Assembly (NCBI GenBank): GCA_963693305.1
Contig: OY855906.1
Location: 23,871,289-23,935,288, forward strand
Direction: 5' to 3'
DNA from: Meandrina meandrites
Taxonomy: Eukaryota; Cnidaria; Anthozoa; Scleractinia; Meandrinidae
DNA length: 64,000 nt
Below, piece by piece: positions 22,748 to 34,572 of this stretch (within the stretch, counting starts at the first letter, position 1; each line of letters begins with the position of its first letter). The notes beneath the pieces are model-generated. The model was given only the letters and a program-made list of their open reading frames with translations. It did no database searches and was not told the DNA's origin. A program made the position numbers and the translations under genes.

Positions 22748-24940
22748 CACATGGTACGTGTACAACATAATAATTATAAGTAAACTTTTAGTACATCAGC
22801 AGGGTTCAACACCTGGTCAGCCGAGTCACTAGCCACCAGACTAGTGATCTTTGAAATTTACTAGCCCAAAACATAACTTTGTCGCCCAGCCCAGGTTCCT
22901 TCTCAGGCTCTTTCTTCGCCCCACTTACATTGCACTTACAACGTGAAAAGAAAGAGCATTTAATAAGGGTTTAATTTCAAAATGAATTTATAACAATAGT
23001 CACTGCATTTGTTTTGTATTTCTCTCAATTTAAACATTATAATTAAAACATCGATGTTTTCTTCATCATACCTTCTGCAAATGTTGCAGAACATCTTTGC
23101 TTCATTGTTCATGACATGAAATTCCAGCCACACAAAACTTGCTATCCAGGATGGAATCAAATGCTCATTTTTGTACTTTCTGCCCCTCCCCAGTATCCTT
23201 TCACTCGCTTTTAGCAGTGGTTTATACATGTACATGTAGTTTGACAGAAATCGCTCCACGATGTTCTCTCAATCACTTCAAGTACAAGGGGATGTACAAA
23301 GCATTAGGGAGAGGACTGGGGAGGTACATTTACCAGCAAGCAAAAGATCTGACACGCAAGAGCCAAGAAAGACACCAAGGAATGGTTGATTTATACTTTC
23401 TTACTGTTTTCCTTACAAGTTAAGGTTTTTTGTTCTCTTTAACATTTCTGAACTTATTATTATAATCACAGTGGGTAAGGCTAATTAAACAAGTTTATCT
23501 CAAGCCGTACTTTTTGTCAGGCTTTAGGTGCAAAATGACAAGCTCCTGATATGGCATGCAATGGTAACTGTTAAGGAACAGCCAAATGGTAGGTACATCA
23601 CAGAAATTAAAAATACATTAATGATGTTTCAATGTATCCAACATCATTTTCAAGATTAAAAGTTTATTCTGTGTTAAAGTTGTTTAAAAGTTGAGTTTTG
23701 AATATCAATTGCGTGTCATTCCAGTGTGCGCGATATTATGCTTATGTCAGACATCTGTAATTAGCTTCGTGTGGATTGAATTGGATTGTATGTTAAGCGA
23801 CGGCTTGAGGTCTTGCAGTGTTCTCTCTAGTTTTCAGCACAGCAGGTAACACAACTTTTCAAGCCGGTAAAGAACTTTCAGTGAATCTCAGCAGGACAGC
23901 TGTTTTCTAGTGTTGCCCTTTGCTGGCAAATTTTATTTTACAAGAACATTTTTCTGACCGTACTGTCATATTTCTATACATCCAAAGAAAAAATTGTGGA
24001 TAATTTTCTTCCAGTGTTTAAAAGAGACATACATGTACTCGCTGTCACTTACATGACATAGTACTTGATAAATCTGCGATCTCATTTTGCTTTGCTATGA
24101 GTTACTTCAGATACTTTTCTCTTAGCTTCAAATACTCACAGTATTTACAATGGCTGAACTCAAATAGGGCTGTATTCTCAAGGATTCTTTCAACATGTTG
24201 TCTGGGTTTCGTTTTAAACACTTACAAACTTAAGTAATGAGAAGAAGTTCACAACAAAAGCTGACTTTCTCTTCACCACAGGTTCATGAGCTTATTTTCT
24301 ATGATATTTCTGTAATATTTCTCACTTAATATTTTTTTAACCTATTTGCCTTATTCTTTCAATGTCAATGGACAGAATGGACAAAATGAAAGGAGAGCAG
24401 CTATTGCACCCAATTGATTGTGGAGAAAGCCCACCAAAACTTGCTCATTTACATGTACAAAGATATCAGCACTCATAGATTTGGAAGGTGAAGTGAAATA
24501 AAGAATATTGAATAAGAATACTGGCACAAAGTTGTAAAAAATTAATGAACATTGCATTTTTTCGCTGTTTATTTTCCACCTATTCTATCAGTTATTTTTA
24601 ATCACAACTACATTGGTGCAACGAGTAGCGTTACTTTGTTATTAACCTGTTCAATTTTTTTTGGAACTGGAGAGAAATAAATCGTCGATTTCTCGTAAAC
24701 GAGTATGGGGACCTACATGTATCAATTTTTTCACGTATTTTGGGTTTAACGATCAAATTCTTTCTATAAAATGAATACAGATCAATTTCTATGTTTGAAA
24801 AAAAGATTATCACCGAAAACGTGTTCTTTGCCAGTATTCGCAATGGAATTATTAAGGAATTATGTGGTAAATACAAGGTCTTTCTGCCCCTAAACGAATG
24901 TGGTGACCCCCCTTTTTTACTTCAAAATTGAAGTTCCCTA

Positions 24941-26016
24941 AAAGTGCATATGAAGTAAAAAATAATTACTGCCTATTTTTAAGGCTTTTCGAAATAGAGA
25001 TGAATGGCGTTTTCCTTTTTGAAATATCTTTTTTCGTTTTAGAGATATTTAGGTTTTTGTAATATGCAAATGAGGAAAGTGATGACGTCATTAATCGTTC
25101 CACAAAAAGATAAATCACTGAATCAAGCATATCTCTTGGAGTATTAAAGCGGTGTTCTTCAAACTTGGAAGCATCAATGTTCATCACAAAAGGGACAAGA
25201 TGGCACCCGTTGTGCCGTTGCCATGGCAACAGTCTTGGATCCAGTCTCCTTCTGTTATAAACCCAAATATCTCCACTTGCAGCACTTTAAAAATGAAAAG
25301 TGGGTCTGGCGTGGAACACACGTGGTACCCATCCTAGCTTGACTATCTTCGTTAGCTTGTTGGGAGTGCGTCACCTTTGGTTAAGAATAAACTGGGAATG
25401 TCAGCGTTAATAGAAATAAGTCTTTGCGGCAAAACTGTTGCCATGGCAATGGCGCAATGGGTGCCATCTTGTGCCTTTTATGATGAACATTGATGGTGCC
25501 AAGTTTTAAGGAAAAAGGTAAAGTCTGCATACGAGCCAAGTGGCCCATCAGGCCGGTGCTTATCCCCGGTTTCCGTAGCATGAAGCGACTAGGAGTATTT
25601 CTTCTTTCCCCTGGATGGGATGCTAGTCCATCGCAGGGTTACCCCCAGCAGTAAATTCGCCGGTACCCATTTATACACCTGGGTGGAGAGAGGCACTATG
25701 AGAGTAAAGTGTCTTGCCCAAGAACACAACGCAGTGCCCCGACCAGGGCTCGAACCCGGACCGCCCGATCCGGAGTCCAGCGCACTAACCATTAGGCCAC
25801 CGCTTTAATACTCCAAGAGATATGCTTGATTAAGTGATTTATCTTTTTGTGGAACGATTAATGACGTCATCACTTTCCTCATTTGCATAATACAAAAACC
25901 TACATTCAAATATCTCGAAAACGAAAAAAGATATTTCAAAAAGGAAAACGCCATTCGTCTTTATTTTGAAAAGCCTTAAAAATAAGCAGTAATTATTTTT
26001 TACTTCATAGGCACTT
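24941..26016. mobile_element. Foldback element carrying octamer, CRE and X-box motifs, with a SINE in one arm
   Basis: Left arm about 24941-25265 pairs with 25385-25514 plus 25803-26016. Each arm has ATTTGCAT (25064-25071; 25881-25888), TGACGTCA (25083-25090; 25862-25869) and GTTGCCATGGCAA(C/T) (25217-25230; 25437-25450). Ends AAAGTGC. The right arm is split by the SINE at 25515-25802. Confidence 0.8.
25515..25802 (-). mobile_element. tRNA-derived SINE inserted in the foldback arm
   Basis: Same family as 22440-22747: minus-strand head with A-box TGGCCTAATGGTTAGTGCG and B-box GGTTCGAGCCC, then the GGGCAAGACACTTTACTCTC core. The arm sequence resumes immediately after the head at CGCTTTAATACTCC, so the SINE is younger than the foldback. 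Confidence 0.88.
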
Positions 26017-26060
26017 TAAGGTAATCAACCCGTAGGCATTACATTTGTACGTAATACATG

Positions 26061-26222
26061 TATATCAAACACAAGAGACAGTGTTTTATCGGGATATCCA
26101 AACACCGAGAAGAGAGTTGAAAGTACAGTGTGTACGACACGTACAGCTGTAGCAGAGTATTTTTGACAAAATTCAAGGTGTTTGGATAGCCGATGAAACA
26201 CTTTCTCGAGTGTTTGATATAT
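26061..26222. mobile_element. Short palindromic MITE
   Basis: The outer 45 bp on each side (TATATCAAACAC and TGTTTTATCGGGATATCCAA against GTGTTTGATATA and TTGGATAGCCGATGAAACA) are inverted copies around a 70-bp centre. Noncoding. Confidence 0.7.
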
Positions 26223-27296
26223 CTTCTTAATTGAAACAAAAACTAAGGAGTAAACGGAGAAATAAAATCGTAAAAATCTATGCTAATAAGGATCAGATTT
26301 CCAAACCACCGTCACGGTTCTGATTTGCTTTGTTTTAACAAGATGAATTATGAATGAGTTTGAGAATTTAGCTTAATAATTTAAGCTTATTATTTCAGTT
26401 GCTCCTGCACTTGCCCAGTACAATTTCTCCAGTGAAAATCTGAATGAACTGGACAATGGACCAGTACACCAAAAAGTTGATTCCGAGCCCTGAAGAGGAC
26501 AACAAAATAATAAACTAAAGGTCCTTTAAAACACTTTGCCAATGCATTATTTTGATGGACATTGGTTGTCTCTGAGCATAACTGGTACCTTTTTGTAGCC
26601 TTTTGTACATTGCTGTTCCTGTTTTGTACACCACCTTTGGCTATGGAAAGAAATGAGAGTCAACAGTCATTTGATTATTGCCCAGTATGCTGAACAAAAC
26701 AACAATAAAAACTGTTTTGGTCATTACTACAAGAATACTTATTATTTTGCACTTGGCGTGGAGCTTATTGTACTACAGCTACACTATACATGTATGTGTA
26801 TCAAATTCTGTACTGTCCCCGTGTTCCTATAGACAATAATGGCCGACTAAAGAGAACTAAGGTCATTCAAGGACGTCTACCTGCAGTGACGAAAATTACT
26901 TTAAGGTGGCCCGCGGCTATTTCTGGGAACGGAGGTGCTCTTTTCTAAATCGAGTTTTCGGCATGAAAACGTTAACCGATTTCTCTGATTTTTCGCAGTT
27001 GAAATAACAAATGTTCAAATTTTAAAAAGCTTTGAACTTTAGGGCGAACAAAATAAACGAACACGAGATATTAGCGTTTTTAAAAAAATCAATTTATGAA
27101 AAAAACGCGAATATTTTCCAAATGTAACGATAGATTTTTTTCTAATTAATGTCAACAAGTTCAAATTATCCAAGTTTTAATGTGATAAGTTTCAATGAAA
27201 TCGGCTGGGTAGAAATTGCTGCACAGTTGACTGTTGAATTTTTGCTTCAAAATATTATGCTTGTGTATAATTGGGAGCTGTTACAACAACGTTTAA

Positions 27297-28107
27297 GTAA
27301 TGCTCAGATCCCATGGATTATTTGAAAGCTTAATGCCAGCTAAAACGTTGCTGAAAAGTATGGAAAGATCGGAAACTCCTAGAAAAAGTTGTAAACGAAT
27401 GAAGAGGAAGAGGTTTACGATACGTAAATTGTGAATTTTAAAATATTAATTTTTTTCGAATTAAAAAAAATCTACCGATTTTTTTTCTTTTATTTTTAAG
27501 AATGAAAAAATACAGCATATATGCCAACGGCTTTATTTAGTTCCATGTGTCTAGTCTCGATGAAACTCGTCGAATTTGGCTCGCCAAGATAGCCACTTCT
27601 CGTCTTCCATTTTGGAGCGCTTTGAAAATGCTTTTGTTACAGTAAATTATTCAAACTTGCCGCATTCTCAAGATTATTTAGCACCTGGAAATAAACATGC
27701 CACGGATAAAATTGCGGCTGAGCTTTGTATTCATGCATTTCATTTAGCAATAAATGTGGTGCTAAATAATCTTGAGAATGCCGCAAGTTTGAATAATTTA
27801 CTGTTACGCGAGGGTTTCCAAAGCGCTTCAAAATGGAAGACGTGAACTAGCCATCTTGGCGAGCAAAATTCTATGCGTTTCATCGAGATTAGACACACGA
27901 AACTAGATAAATAAAAGAAAAAAAATTGGTAGATTCTTTTTAATTCGAAAAAAATGAATATTTTAAAATTCACAATTTACGTATCGTAAACCTCTTCCTC
28001 TTCATTCGTTTACAACTTTTTCTAGGAGTTTCCGATCTTTCCATACTTTTCAGCAACGTTTTAGCTGGCATTAAGCTTTCAAATAATCCATGGGATCTGA
28101 GCATTAC
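27297..28107. mobile_element. 811-bp foldback inserted at TTAA inside the Kolobok-like arm
   Basis: Ends GTAATGCTCAGATCCCATGG and reverse complement, flanked by TTAA (27293-27296 and 28108-28111). The opposite arm near 29995-30010 reads straight through (ACGTTTAAAGGTCAAATG as reverse complement), which is the empty site. Nearly the whole element is palindromic; ORFs within it are mirror shadows. Confidence 0.85.
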
Positions 28108-28888
28108 TTAAAGGTCAAATGAACCAAAATTTCGACATTCTTTCTTTAGCGATTTTAAAGCAACCAAACGCTAGAAGAACTCATTATTAACTAAACTTAA
28201 GAAGAAATTTTGCTTTCTGAGCCTTAAATCGCGAACTATAGCAAAAACTACGAAGATTTCCGAAGACTTCACGAAAACGTTTCCAAAATGACCGCGCACT
28301 GGAATGGAAGGAATGGATCGAGCTTTGAATTTTGTGACGTAATAGTTTTATTTCACGGCTTTGCGATCGAAGAGACGATCGTCTTTTAAAGAGTGAATAA
28401 TGTAAAGTTTGAGAGTTTGAGTCAGTCTAAGTAATTCAAGTAATTCTGAAAGAATCTAAGCTTTTTTTAAACATGGTTGTTATACTTTTTACTACATTGT
28501 AATCCAGTTTCAAAGATTAATAATTATCAAAGCACTGAGTAAAATTGTAAGCATTGTACGATATAGGAGGTTTTCAAACACTTGATGGCGTATAAAAATC
28601 ATCAGTCTGCTCAGCTTGGTATGGAACAATTAGTTTTGTTATATACCCAATCTAAATGCAGTTTTTTGGATTTGCACATAATTCTTATCAGGACGTGTGC
28701 GGCTTGCAACCCGGATCAGTATGCAGCGCAAAGTTATCCTAGGTTGTGGCCAAAAGCTAAGATTGAATTCACTGTATCTTTTCTGTACTGGAGAGTCACA
28801 CAAAACACAAAAATAAATTTGTACACAAAAATTTAACTTGAATGAAAGGGCATTTCTCAATGCAAATTCGAAACTGCAAAGCATCACG

Positions 28889-28940
28889 TAGCCTGGGAAT
28901 GTAGCGGGAGCGAATGAGAGGCGGCTGTATTCGCAGGCTA
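28889..28940. mobile_element. 52-bp micro-element with a 9-bp target duplication
   Basis: TAGCCTGGGAAT ... ATTCGCAGGCTA between two copies of AGCATCACG (28880-28888, 28941-28949). It has the same TAGCCTG end and 9-bp duplication as the 106-bp element at 36605-36710. It lies inside the Kolobok-like element and is therefore younger. Confidence 0.8.
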
Positions 28941-29357
28941 AGCATCACGCAGGGTAAAACTTTCAATGAATAAATTCGTGTCGTTTTCAGCTGAAGGAAA
29001 ATTCAGTGTTGAAATAAATACTGAGCGTTTACACACTGTCCCCGCAGACACTATGAGTTCTGTTTGCATTAGCTGTTTTTTGGTCCATACTTATTTAGCC
29101 GGTACATTTATTTAGTGCTCGAAATGTATGGTTGTAGACCCAACATAGATACAACCTTTGAAGCATAATTTTATACGCGTCAAAAAGCTCGTGCACGTGC
29201 ATGGAAGCAAATTATTTGGCGAGGATATTGAACTAACGAATTCAAATTCTAATGCTTGATCATGACCAGCCAAACCAACAAAGTAAAAGTGCTAACAATG
29301 ATAACAAATACTCTATCTAGCTCTAGGTAGAATAAGAAAGGTGCAAAATGTATACCT

Positions 29358-29720
29358 CTAACATCCTTCGTTTAGCAAAAGCCGAACGGACTGTGGGGTC
29401 TTTGTGCTTCGGAAGACTTTCTTCCCCGTGATTTCTTTTACGAACAAAAAAAAAATAGTCCGCGGCACAGCATCCTCTTTGAGGTGGAGTCTTAGCGGCT
29501 TGAAATCAGAGCCCAGAAACCTACGTATTGCCAGATTTTCTCTGAAGTAGTCTTCGGTAAAATGAACCGCACAAATGCGAGAGTTCTTTCCTGGCTGAAA
29601 TTCTTTTCTTTTCATTTTCAAAAGCCATTGTTTCCTGAGCTTTGAATTTGCTGGAAACTTAAACGTACTTACTTTCAACTTAGAATAATTTAAGCAGTTT
29701 AGTGCTGCACAAAACACCAT
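29358..29720 (-). CDS. THAP zinc-finger protein of the Kolobok-like element
   Basis: 120 codons starting at an ATG directly before the domain. THAP features are Cys at 4 and 9, F-K-F-P near 21-24, W at 33, then C-A-V-H-F (C2CH finger closed by Cys/His near 50-53) and the A-V-P-x-x-x-F terminal motif near 85-91. THAP fingers bind DNA and are found at the N termini of Kolobok and P-type transposases and in domesticated host proteins. After the finger only about 28 residues remain (ending LLLNEGC), far too few for a transposase. It may bind the element ends or be a remnant; expression is not shown. Confidence 0.85.
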   Translation of the reverse strand: MVFCAALNCLNYSKLKVSTFKFPANSKLRKQWLLKMKRKEFQPGKNSRICAVHFTEDYFRENLAIRRFLGSDFKPLRLHLKEDAVPRTIFFLFVKEITGKKVFRSTKTPQSVRLLLNEGC

Positions 29721-30824
29721 GATGTTCCATTCTTGTGAGCTTCCTCACTAAAAGACTTTGAATTTCCCGCAATTTCACAGTGCACCAATACTGACGTCAC
29801 AGTTTTATGTTCCGAAAGTTTCCCGACAATTTTCCCGAGCGCTGTACGATTATGAAGGCCAAAACTAAGCACTTTTCAACTTGAAATTTCTCTGTTTTGC
29901 AAAGTCCAATTCCTTTGAAACTTCGGAATATGTTTATTTGGTTCTTAATCAACAAATTGGCCTAAAAAAAAGAAAATTCGAAATTTTGGTTCATTTGACC
30001 TTTAAACGTTGTTGTAACAGCTCCCAATTATACACAAGCATAATATTTTGAAGCAAAAATTCAACAGTCAACTGTGCAGCAATTTCTACCCAGCCGATTT
30101 CGTTCAAACTTGATCACATTAAAACTTGGATAATTTGAACTTGTTGACATTAATTAGAAACAAATCTATCGTTGCGTTTGGAAAATATTCGCGTTTTTTT
30201 CATAAATTGATTTTTTCAAAAGCGCTAATATCTCGTGATCGTCTGCCTTGTTTGCCCAACAATTTAAGCTTTATAAAATTTGAACATTTGTTATTTCGAC
30301 TGCCAAAAATCAGAAAAATCGGTTGAGGTTCACATCCCCAAAACTCGATTTACAAAAGAGCACATCCGTTCCCAAAAAATAGCCGCGGGCCACCTTAAGT
30401 GCCAATGAAAGATTTTTTGGTGTTAAGTTTTAAAATACACAATTCCAAAGTTTGAAACAGCTGGCAGGTATGAGCCATTTTGCCCTCAAAATACCATGTG
30501 ACAACAACGTGGTGACATTGTTTTGGTGCAGAAAATGGTTTTTCAGTTTCTTCTTCCTTGGGGTTGTTGGATCGTTCTGACAAATCGCTCATTGTTGAAT
30601 TGCTCAACATGTTTCCACGTTAACACTCCTAGCTGACAAAAAACTTTGATTGTGGAAACAAAAGTTTGGCACAAAAGTGACACCACGGCATGGTACATGT
30701 ATTTTTGGATGAAGTTGATCCATTCCCTGACCAAGAGAAATTTAAAACAATACTTATGCAAATTGTTGGAGGCTGCCAAGCAAGGTGTATTATTGGAGAT
30801 GTACATTGTGTAGAAATGGAGAAT

Positions 30825-31738
30825 GGGCGATTCCAGAAAATATCCATACCATACCACGGACGGCTTCTCAGAATTCCGAAGGCAAGGGGGGGGTTCTTTG
30901 AACTGGAACTCTGAAGGCATGGGGGGATACTTATGAGTGGAATTCTGAAGGTATGGGGGGTTTCAGATCTGGGATTTCCAGAGGGTACAGACAAGTGATT
31001 TTGTGGGCTTTCCTTTTCCTATTCAGGGAACAAGGTTGAATGAATGTTGTTAATACTCCTTTGCACATTTCTGGAATAAAGAGTTGACATTTCCCGCTAA
31101 TAAAGCCATAAATCTGCTTGGAGAAAAACATCGCTTCGAACTTCGTAGCTTAGTAACCTGGCAAACGTGTTGTTATCACTGACCAGTCCTCCACCGATTT
31201 TGTGGCTTGGTTACCAAGTTCGCAAAAGCTTTCTTTGTCGAGTTGTTTTTGAAGGTTCTTGTGTTTTTCGGTGTTTCTTTGTCTTCTCAAGCAATTCGAG
31301 CAGTTCTCCACAATTCGAAAGGTTCGTTTACAATTACTGTTTAGTATCTTTATTTTTTAAAGCCTATATTCCCCTTGTATACATGTGTTGCTAAACCGCT
31401 CGCGGACGCGCAGTAATAAACATCACGTTGAAATTTGCCGTGTCTTTTCAATGTTTTAAGTCACTCACTCAGTGCATGATTAGCATAGTCAATCTTTACA
31501 TGTAGTTTCTTGTTTATATTGTAAGTTCCAAAAAACTGCGATCATTAGCAGATTTTGTAGCGTGAAACTTGCCATGGAAAGGAAATTTTGGCGAAAAATC
31601 TGTGCGTCTGGTCTTATAACTGAAAAACTAGGGTAGGTCTTATCGAATTCAAAACTTAAAAGGTAATTCCTTGGGGCACGGGGGGTTAAAATATGGAAGC
31701 CGTCCGTGGTACGGTACCGATATTTTCTGGAATCACCC
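30825..31738. mobile_element. 914-bp Harbinger-like MITE
   Basis: Ends GGGCGATTCCAGAAAATATC and GGTACCGATATTTTCTGGAATCACCC, inverted over about 45 bp (ACGGACGGCTT). Flanked by AAT on both sides, a 3-bp duplication. GGG ends with a 3-bp target fit PIF/Harbinger. Near the left end, 30875-30960 has three imperfect copies of a roughly 40-bp unit with TCTGAAGG and a G run. Confidence 0.65.
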
Positions 31739-32042
31739 AATAGCAAAAAAAGAGAAACCAGTCAAATGTAACTTAAATAATGAAATAAAATGTTAGATAT
31801 GTTAGATGACGTTCTAACTCTTTTGGCCTTATAAGTTGGCCTGATTGGTTCCAACTTGCCTGAAAGGCTAACATGGATAATCTATTTTCTTTGCACCTTG
31901 TGAGGTATATCAACATGGTAAACCACAGACAGACCATCTGGACTGTTTGAGGCCGCATGATATCAGGTTATGCTATTTGATCTCATACATTTACTGTAAG
32001 GCAGATGACTTATATCGTCGTTTGTGTTGTCTTTTAAGATAT

Positions 32043-32166
32043 GATGGGCTTTTGAGTCTGTTTATTCCTCAATTGTCGCCATCGTCACCCCCAACAAAAG
32101 TAGAAGAGAAACTTTTGTTGGGGGCAATGGCAGCAAGTGAGGAATTAACGGACTCAAAATCCCATC
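32043..32166. repeat. 124-bp palindromic MITE
   Basis: GATGGGCTTTTGAGTC pairs with GACTCAAAATCCCATC, and the centre ACCCCCAACAAAAGT pairs with ACTTTTGTTGGGGG. Arms are about 57 bp with a short loop. Confidence 0.8.
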
Positions 32167-32954
32167 ACAATTTGGGATCAAAAGATGCAAAATCCAGTAT
32201 TTTATGGAGCATTTCTTGTGATTTGGTGAATCTATACAAGGTCAGCTGTTGCAAATAACAGTAATAATTACTGTTACAATTATTGTATGTGATCAAATAG
32301 CGAATCGTGACATCACACAGCATCAAAGAGTCCAGGTGATCTGCCTGCGGGCAAACATGATTTTGTTTGAAAACAAGAATTTTCCAAACACAAAGCCATG
32401 TAACAGTGAAAGAAAAAACTACAGAGAAAGGTCTCATGAGACAAAAAAAAAACAAATATTTCATATGCCAAGATACAAACTTATAGATTTCCTCCAAATG
32501 ACCAGCATTTGGTCTTGTAGCGCTAGCCGGTAGTGTAAAGTTTTCATCCAACGTTTATAATTGAAATAGCTGAACGATAACGAGAAATAGGTAGTGTTTA
32601 TTACAAAAATCCTTAGGAATGGTCAGTGGATATATGACTTAATCACAACTACAACAAAATTCTCGAATCTGATTGGTTCTTAGCATGCCCTATTTTTTAC
32701 CAAATTGGAGCGCGCGCGGCTAAAGTATCCAATAACAAAGTGTCCAATAACAAGGTGTCCAATAACAAAGTTCGTGTGCTGCACATGCGCGCGTTTTTTA
32801 TTTGGTTCCTTGTTGTGACTAAATACTCCTTGATATTCCTAAAACCTTCAGCTTCAGGAATGGCTTTTTTGCCTTAGTGATGGTAAGTCCTTAGTAGGCT
32901 TCGCTTTATCTAAATTTTTTCTCGAATTTTGTTATACTTATGATTAATTGATAA

Positions 32955-33233
32955 TAGGACTTCGTGTCGTCCAATTGTCTGTAATCATACTCGTGATTAA
33001 ACAAATCGGACTCCCGCTACGCGGTCGTCCGATTTTGGAGCAACTGCAGAATACCCCGCCACTTTAGTCCACCTCATTTACATGGGTCGGTACCTTTTGA
33101 AGAACGAGGGATAACACAATAGATGCTATTCTTATTCAATGACATGTAAATAAGTGGCGGGGTATTCTGCAGTTAAGCCTCCGATTTTGTTAATCACACG
33201 TATGATTACAGACCGAATTGGACTCCACTCAGT
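32955..33233. mobile_element. MITE with a second palindromic element inside
   Basis: The outer arms share TAATAGGACT, GTCTGTAATCATAC and AATCGGA. Between them 33045-33173 is a separate inverted pair, CTGCAGAATACCCCGCCACT and its reverse complement, around about 85 bp. The insertion site duplication is unclear. Confidence 0.6.
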
Positions 33234-33888
33234 CCTATTACCATTACTTATGGCTGTAGCTGGTTTAATTATCACTGTTTTATTTGTTGGTGAGTAAGAG
33301 CCGATGGAAGTTGAGTACGAAACGTCCCGAAACCAAATAGAATTCTACAGTGAAGCCGACGACGACCTTTCGTTATGTAAGCTTAGGGCGAGATGGGAAA
33401 TGAACATGTAAAGAAATTATGTATGGAATATGTATGGCAATGAAAAACTCTAAGTACGTATATACACATGAAAACGTTTATGATGTTTACGCAGTAAGAG
33501 GCAGCACTTACCCAAGTTTTTTGGTAACTTCGGAGCTGGTTGCTTCCTTGCTTTTCTACCAGGACCTATTGGTGTTGCATCAGTTGACCACTTACTCGAG
33601 AATTTGCTCTTTCTTCCCATAACTAAACTCAGAAAAGATATAAAATCTCGCAGGCTTCAACACACGTGTATTTGGAAACTTTGGACACTAGGAACGAATA
33701 GGAACGAATGAATCAGGTACTCAGAGCCCACGTTACCCTGACCCAGCGGAACAAAATCAGAGCCAGCAATCGCAGGTCAGCGGTAGGTCGTTTGGACGAA
33801 CTCTGGGAAAACCAGGAAAACAATATCAAAAAATATCAAACTCGTGGTTTGATCAGGAGTGTATCAAACATAACCACCAACAGTGTTC

Positions 33889-34056
33889 CTTTTTTGAAGC
33901 AATTCAAAACGAACTCGATGAGCTTGACATTGTCAGTGATTCTAACATCATTATGGGCGGAGATTTTAATGCGATTTTGGACCCCGCATTGGATGGGGTA
34001 GGAGGCAAACCTAAATTACCCCCCTCCCCTCCTTTTTGGAGGTGTTCCAGTTAATC
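33889..34056 (+). pseudogene. LINE endonuclease fragment
   Basis: The frame reads FFEAIQNELDELDIV, then NIIMGGDFNAILDP and a stop after FWRCSS. G-G-D-F-N is the exo-endo-phosphatase motif of non-LTR retrotransposon endonucleases. It is a 5'- and 3'-truncated remnant of about 55 codons; no reverse transcriptase follows. Confidence 0.7.
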
Positions 34057-34212
34057 AACGTTAATAAAACGTTGGAATTCTTTGCATTATCAAGCATGTG
34101 TTGTGAATGTTTTAAAACAATCTTTGGAGCCGCGCTTTGGAGATTTTCAAAATAGCGCTAACAGTAGGAAATTTACCAAAAATTGCATTGGTAGTAACCA
34201 TATGAATGAAAG

Positions 34213-34572
34213 GTAGTAACGAAAACGAAGACCCCGAAAACGAAGACCGAAGACCTAAGACCCATATGAAAACGAAGACCCGTACGAAAACGAAGACCCA
34301 TACGAAAACGAAGACCCGTACGAAAACGAAGACCCATACGAAAAAGAAGACCTGTACGAAAACGAAGACCCTCACGAAAACGAAGACCCGTACGAAAACG
34401 AAGACCCATACGAAAACGAAGACCCGTACGAAAACGAAGACCCATACGAAAAAGAAGACCTGTACGAAAACGAAGACCCTCACGAAAACGAAGACGCGTA
34501 CGAAAACGAAGACCCATACGAAAACGAAGACCCGTACGAAAACGAAGACCCATACGAAAACGAAGACCCGGG
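34213..34572 (+). repeat. 18-bp minisatellite (36-bp higher order), forward copy
   Basis: Unit ACGAAAACGAAGACCC(G/A)T repeated about 20 times; CGT and CAT endings alternate, giving a 36-bp period. The longer blocks differing by an extra A (ACGAAAAAGAAGACCTGT) recur twice. All three frames are open, so the Lys/Thr-repeat ORF is a consequence of the array. Confidence 0.95.

Larger units (their letters stand above)
26905..30394. mobile_element. 3.5-kb Kolobok-like element (TTAA duplication, about 415-bp inverted ends, THAP ORF)
   Basis: Exact TTAA at 26901-26904 and 30395-30398. Ends GGTGGCCCGCGGCTATTT and its reverse complement. Arms are 26905-27296 plus 28112-28134 (left, split by an insertion) and about 29978-30394 (right). 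The interior encodes a THAP zinc finger on the minus strand. TTAA target sites together with a THAP domain are the Kolobok combination; P elements also have THAP but duplicate 8 bp. I see no catalytic core, so this copy is probably internally deleted. Confidence 0.8.

Noticed and set aside
27576..27845. 89-codon and 64-codon ORFs on opposite strands
   Set aside because: They are mirror readings of the centre of the 811-bp palindrome.
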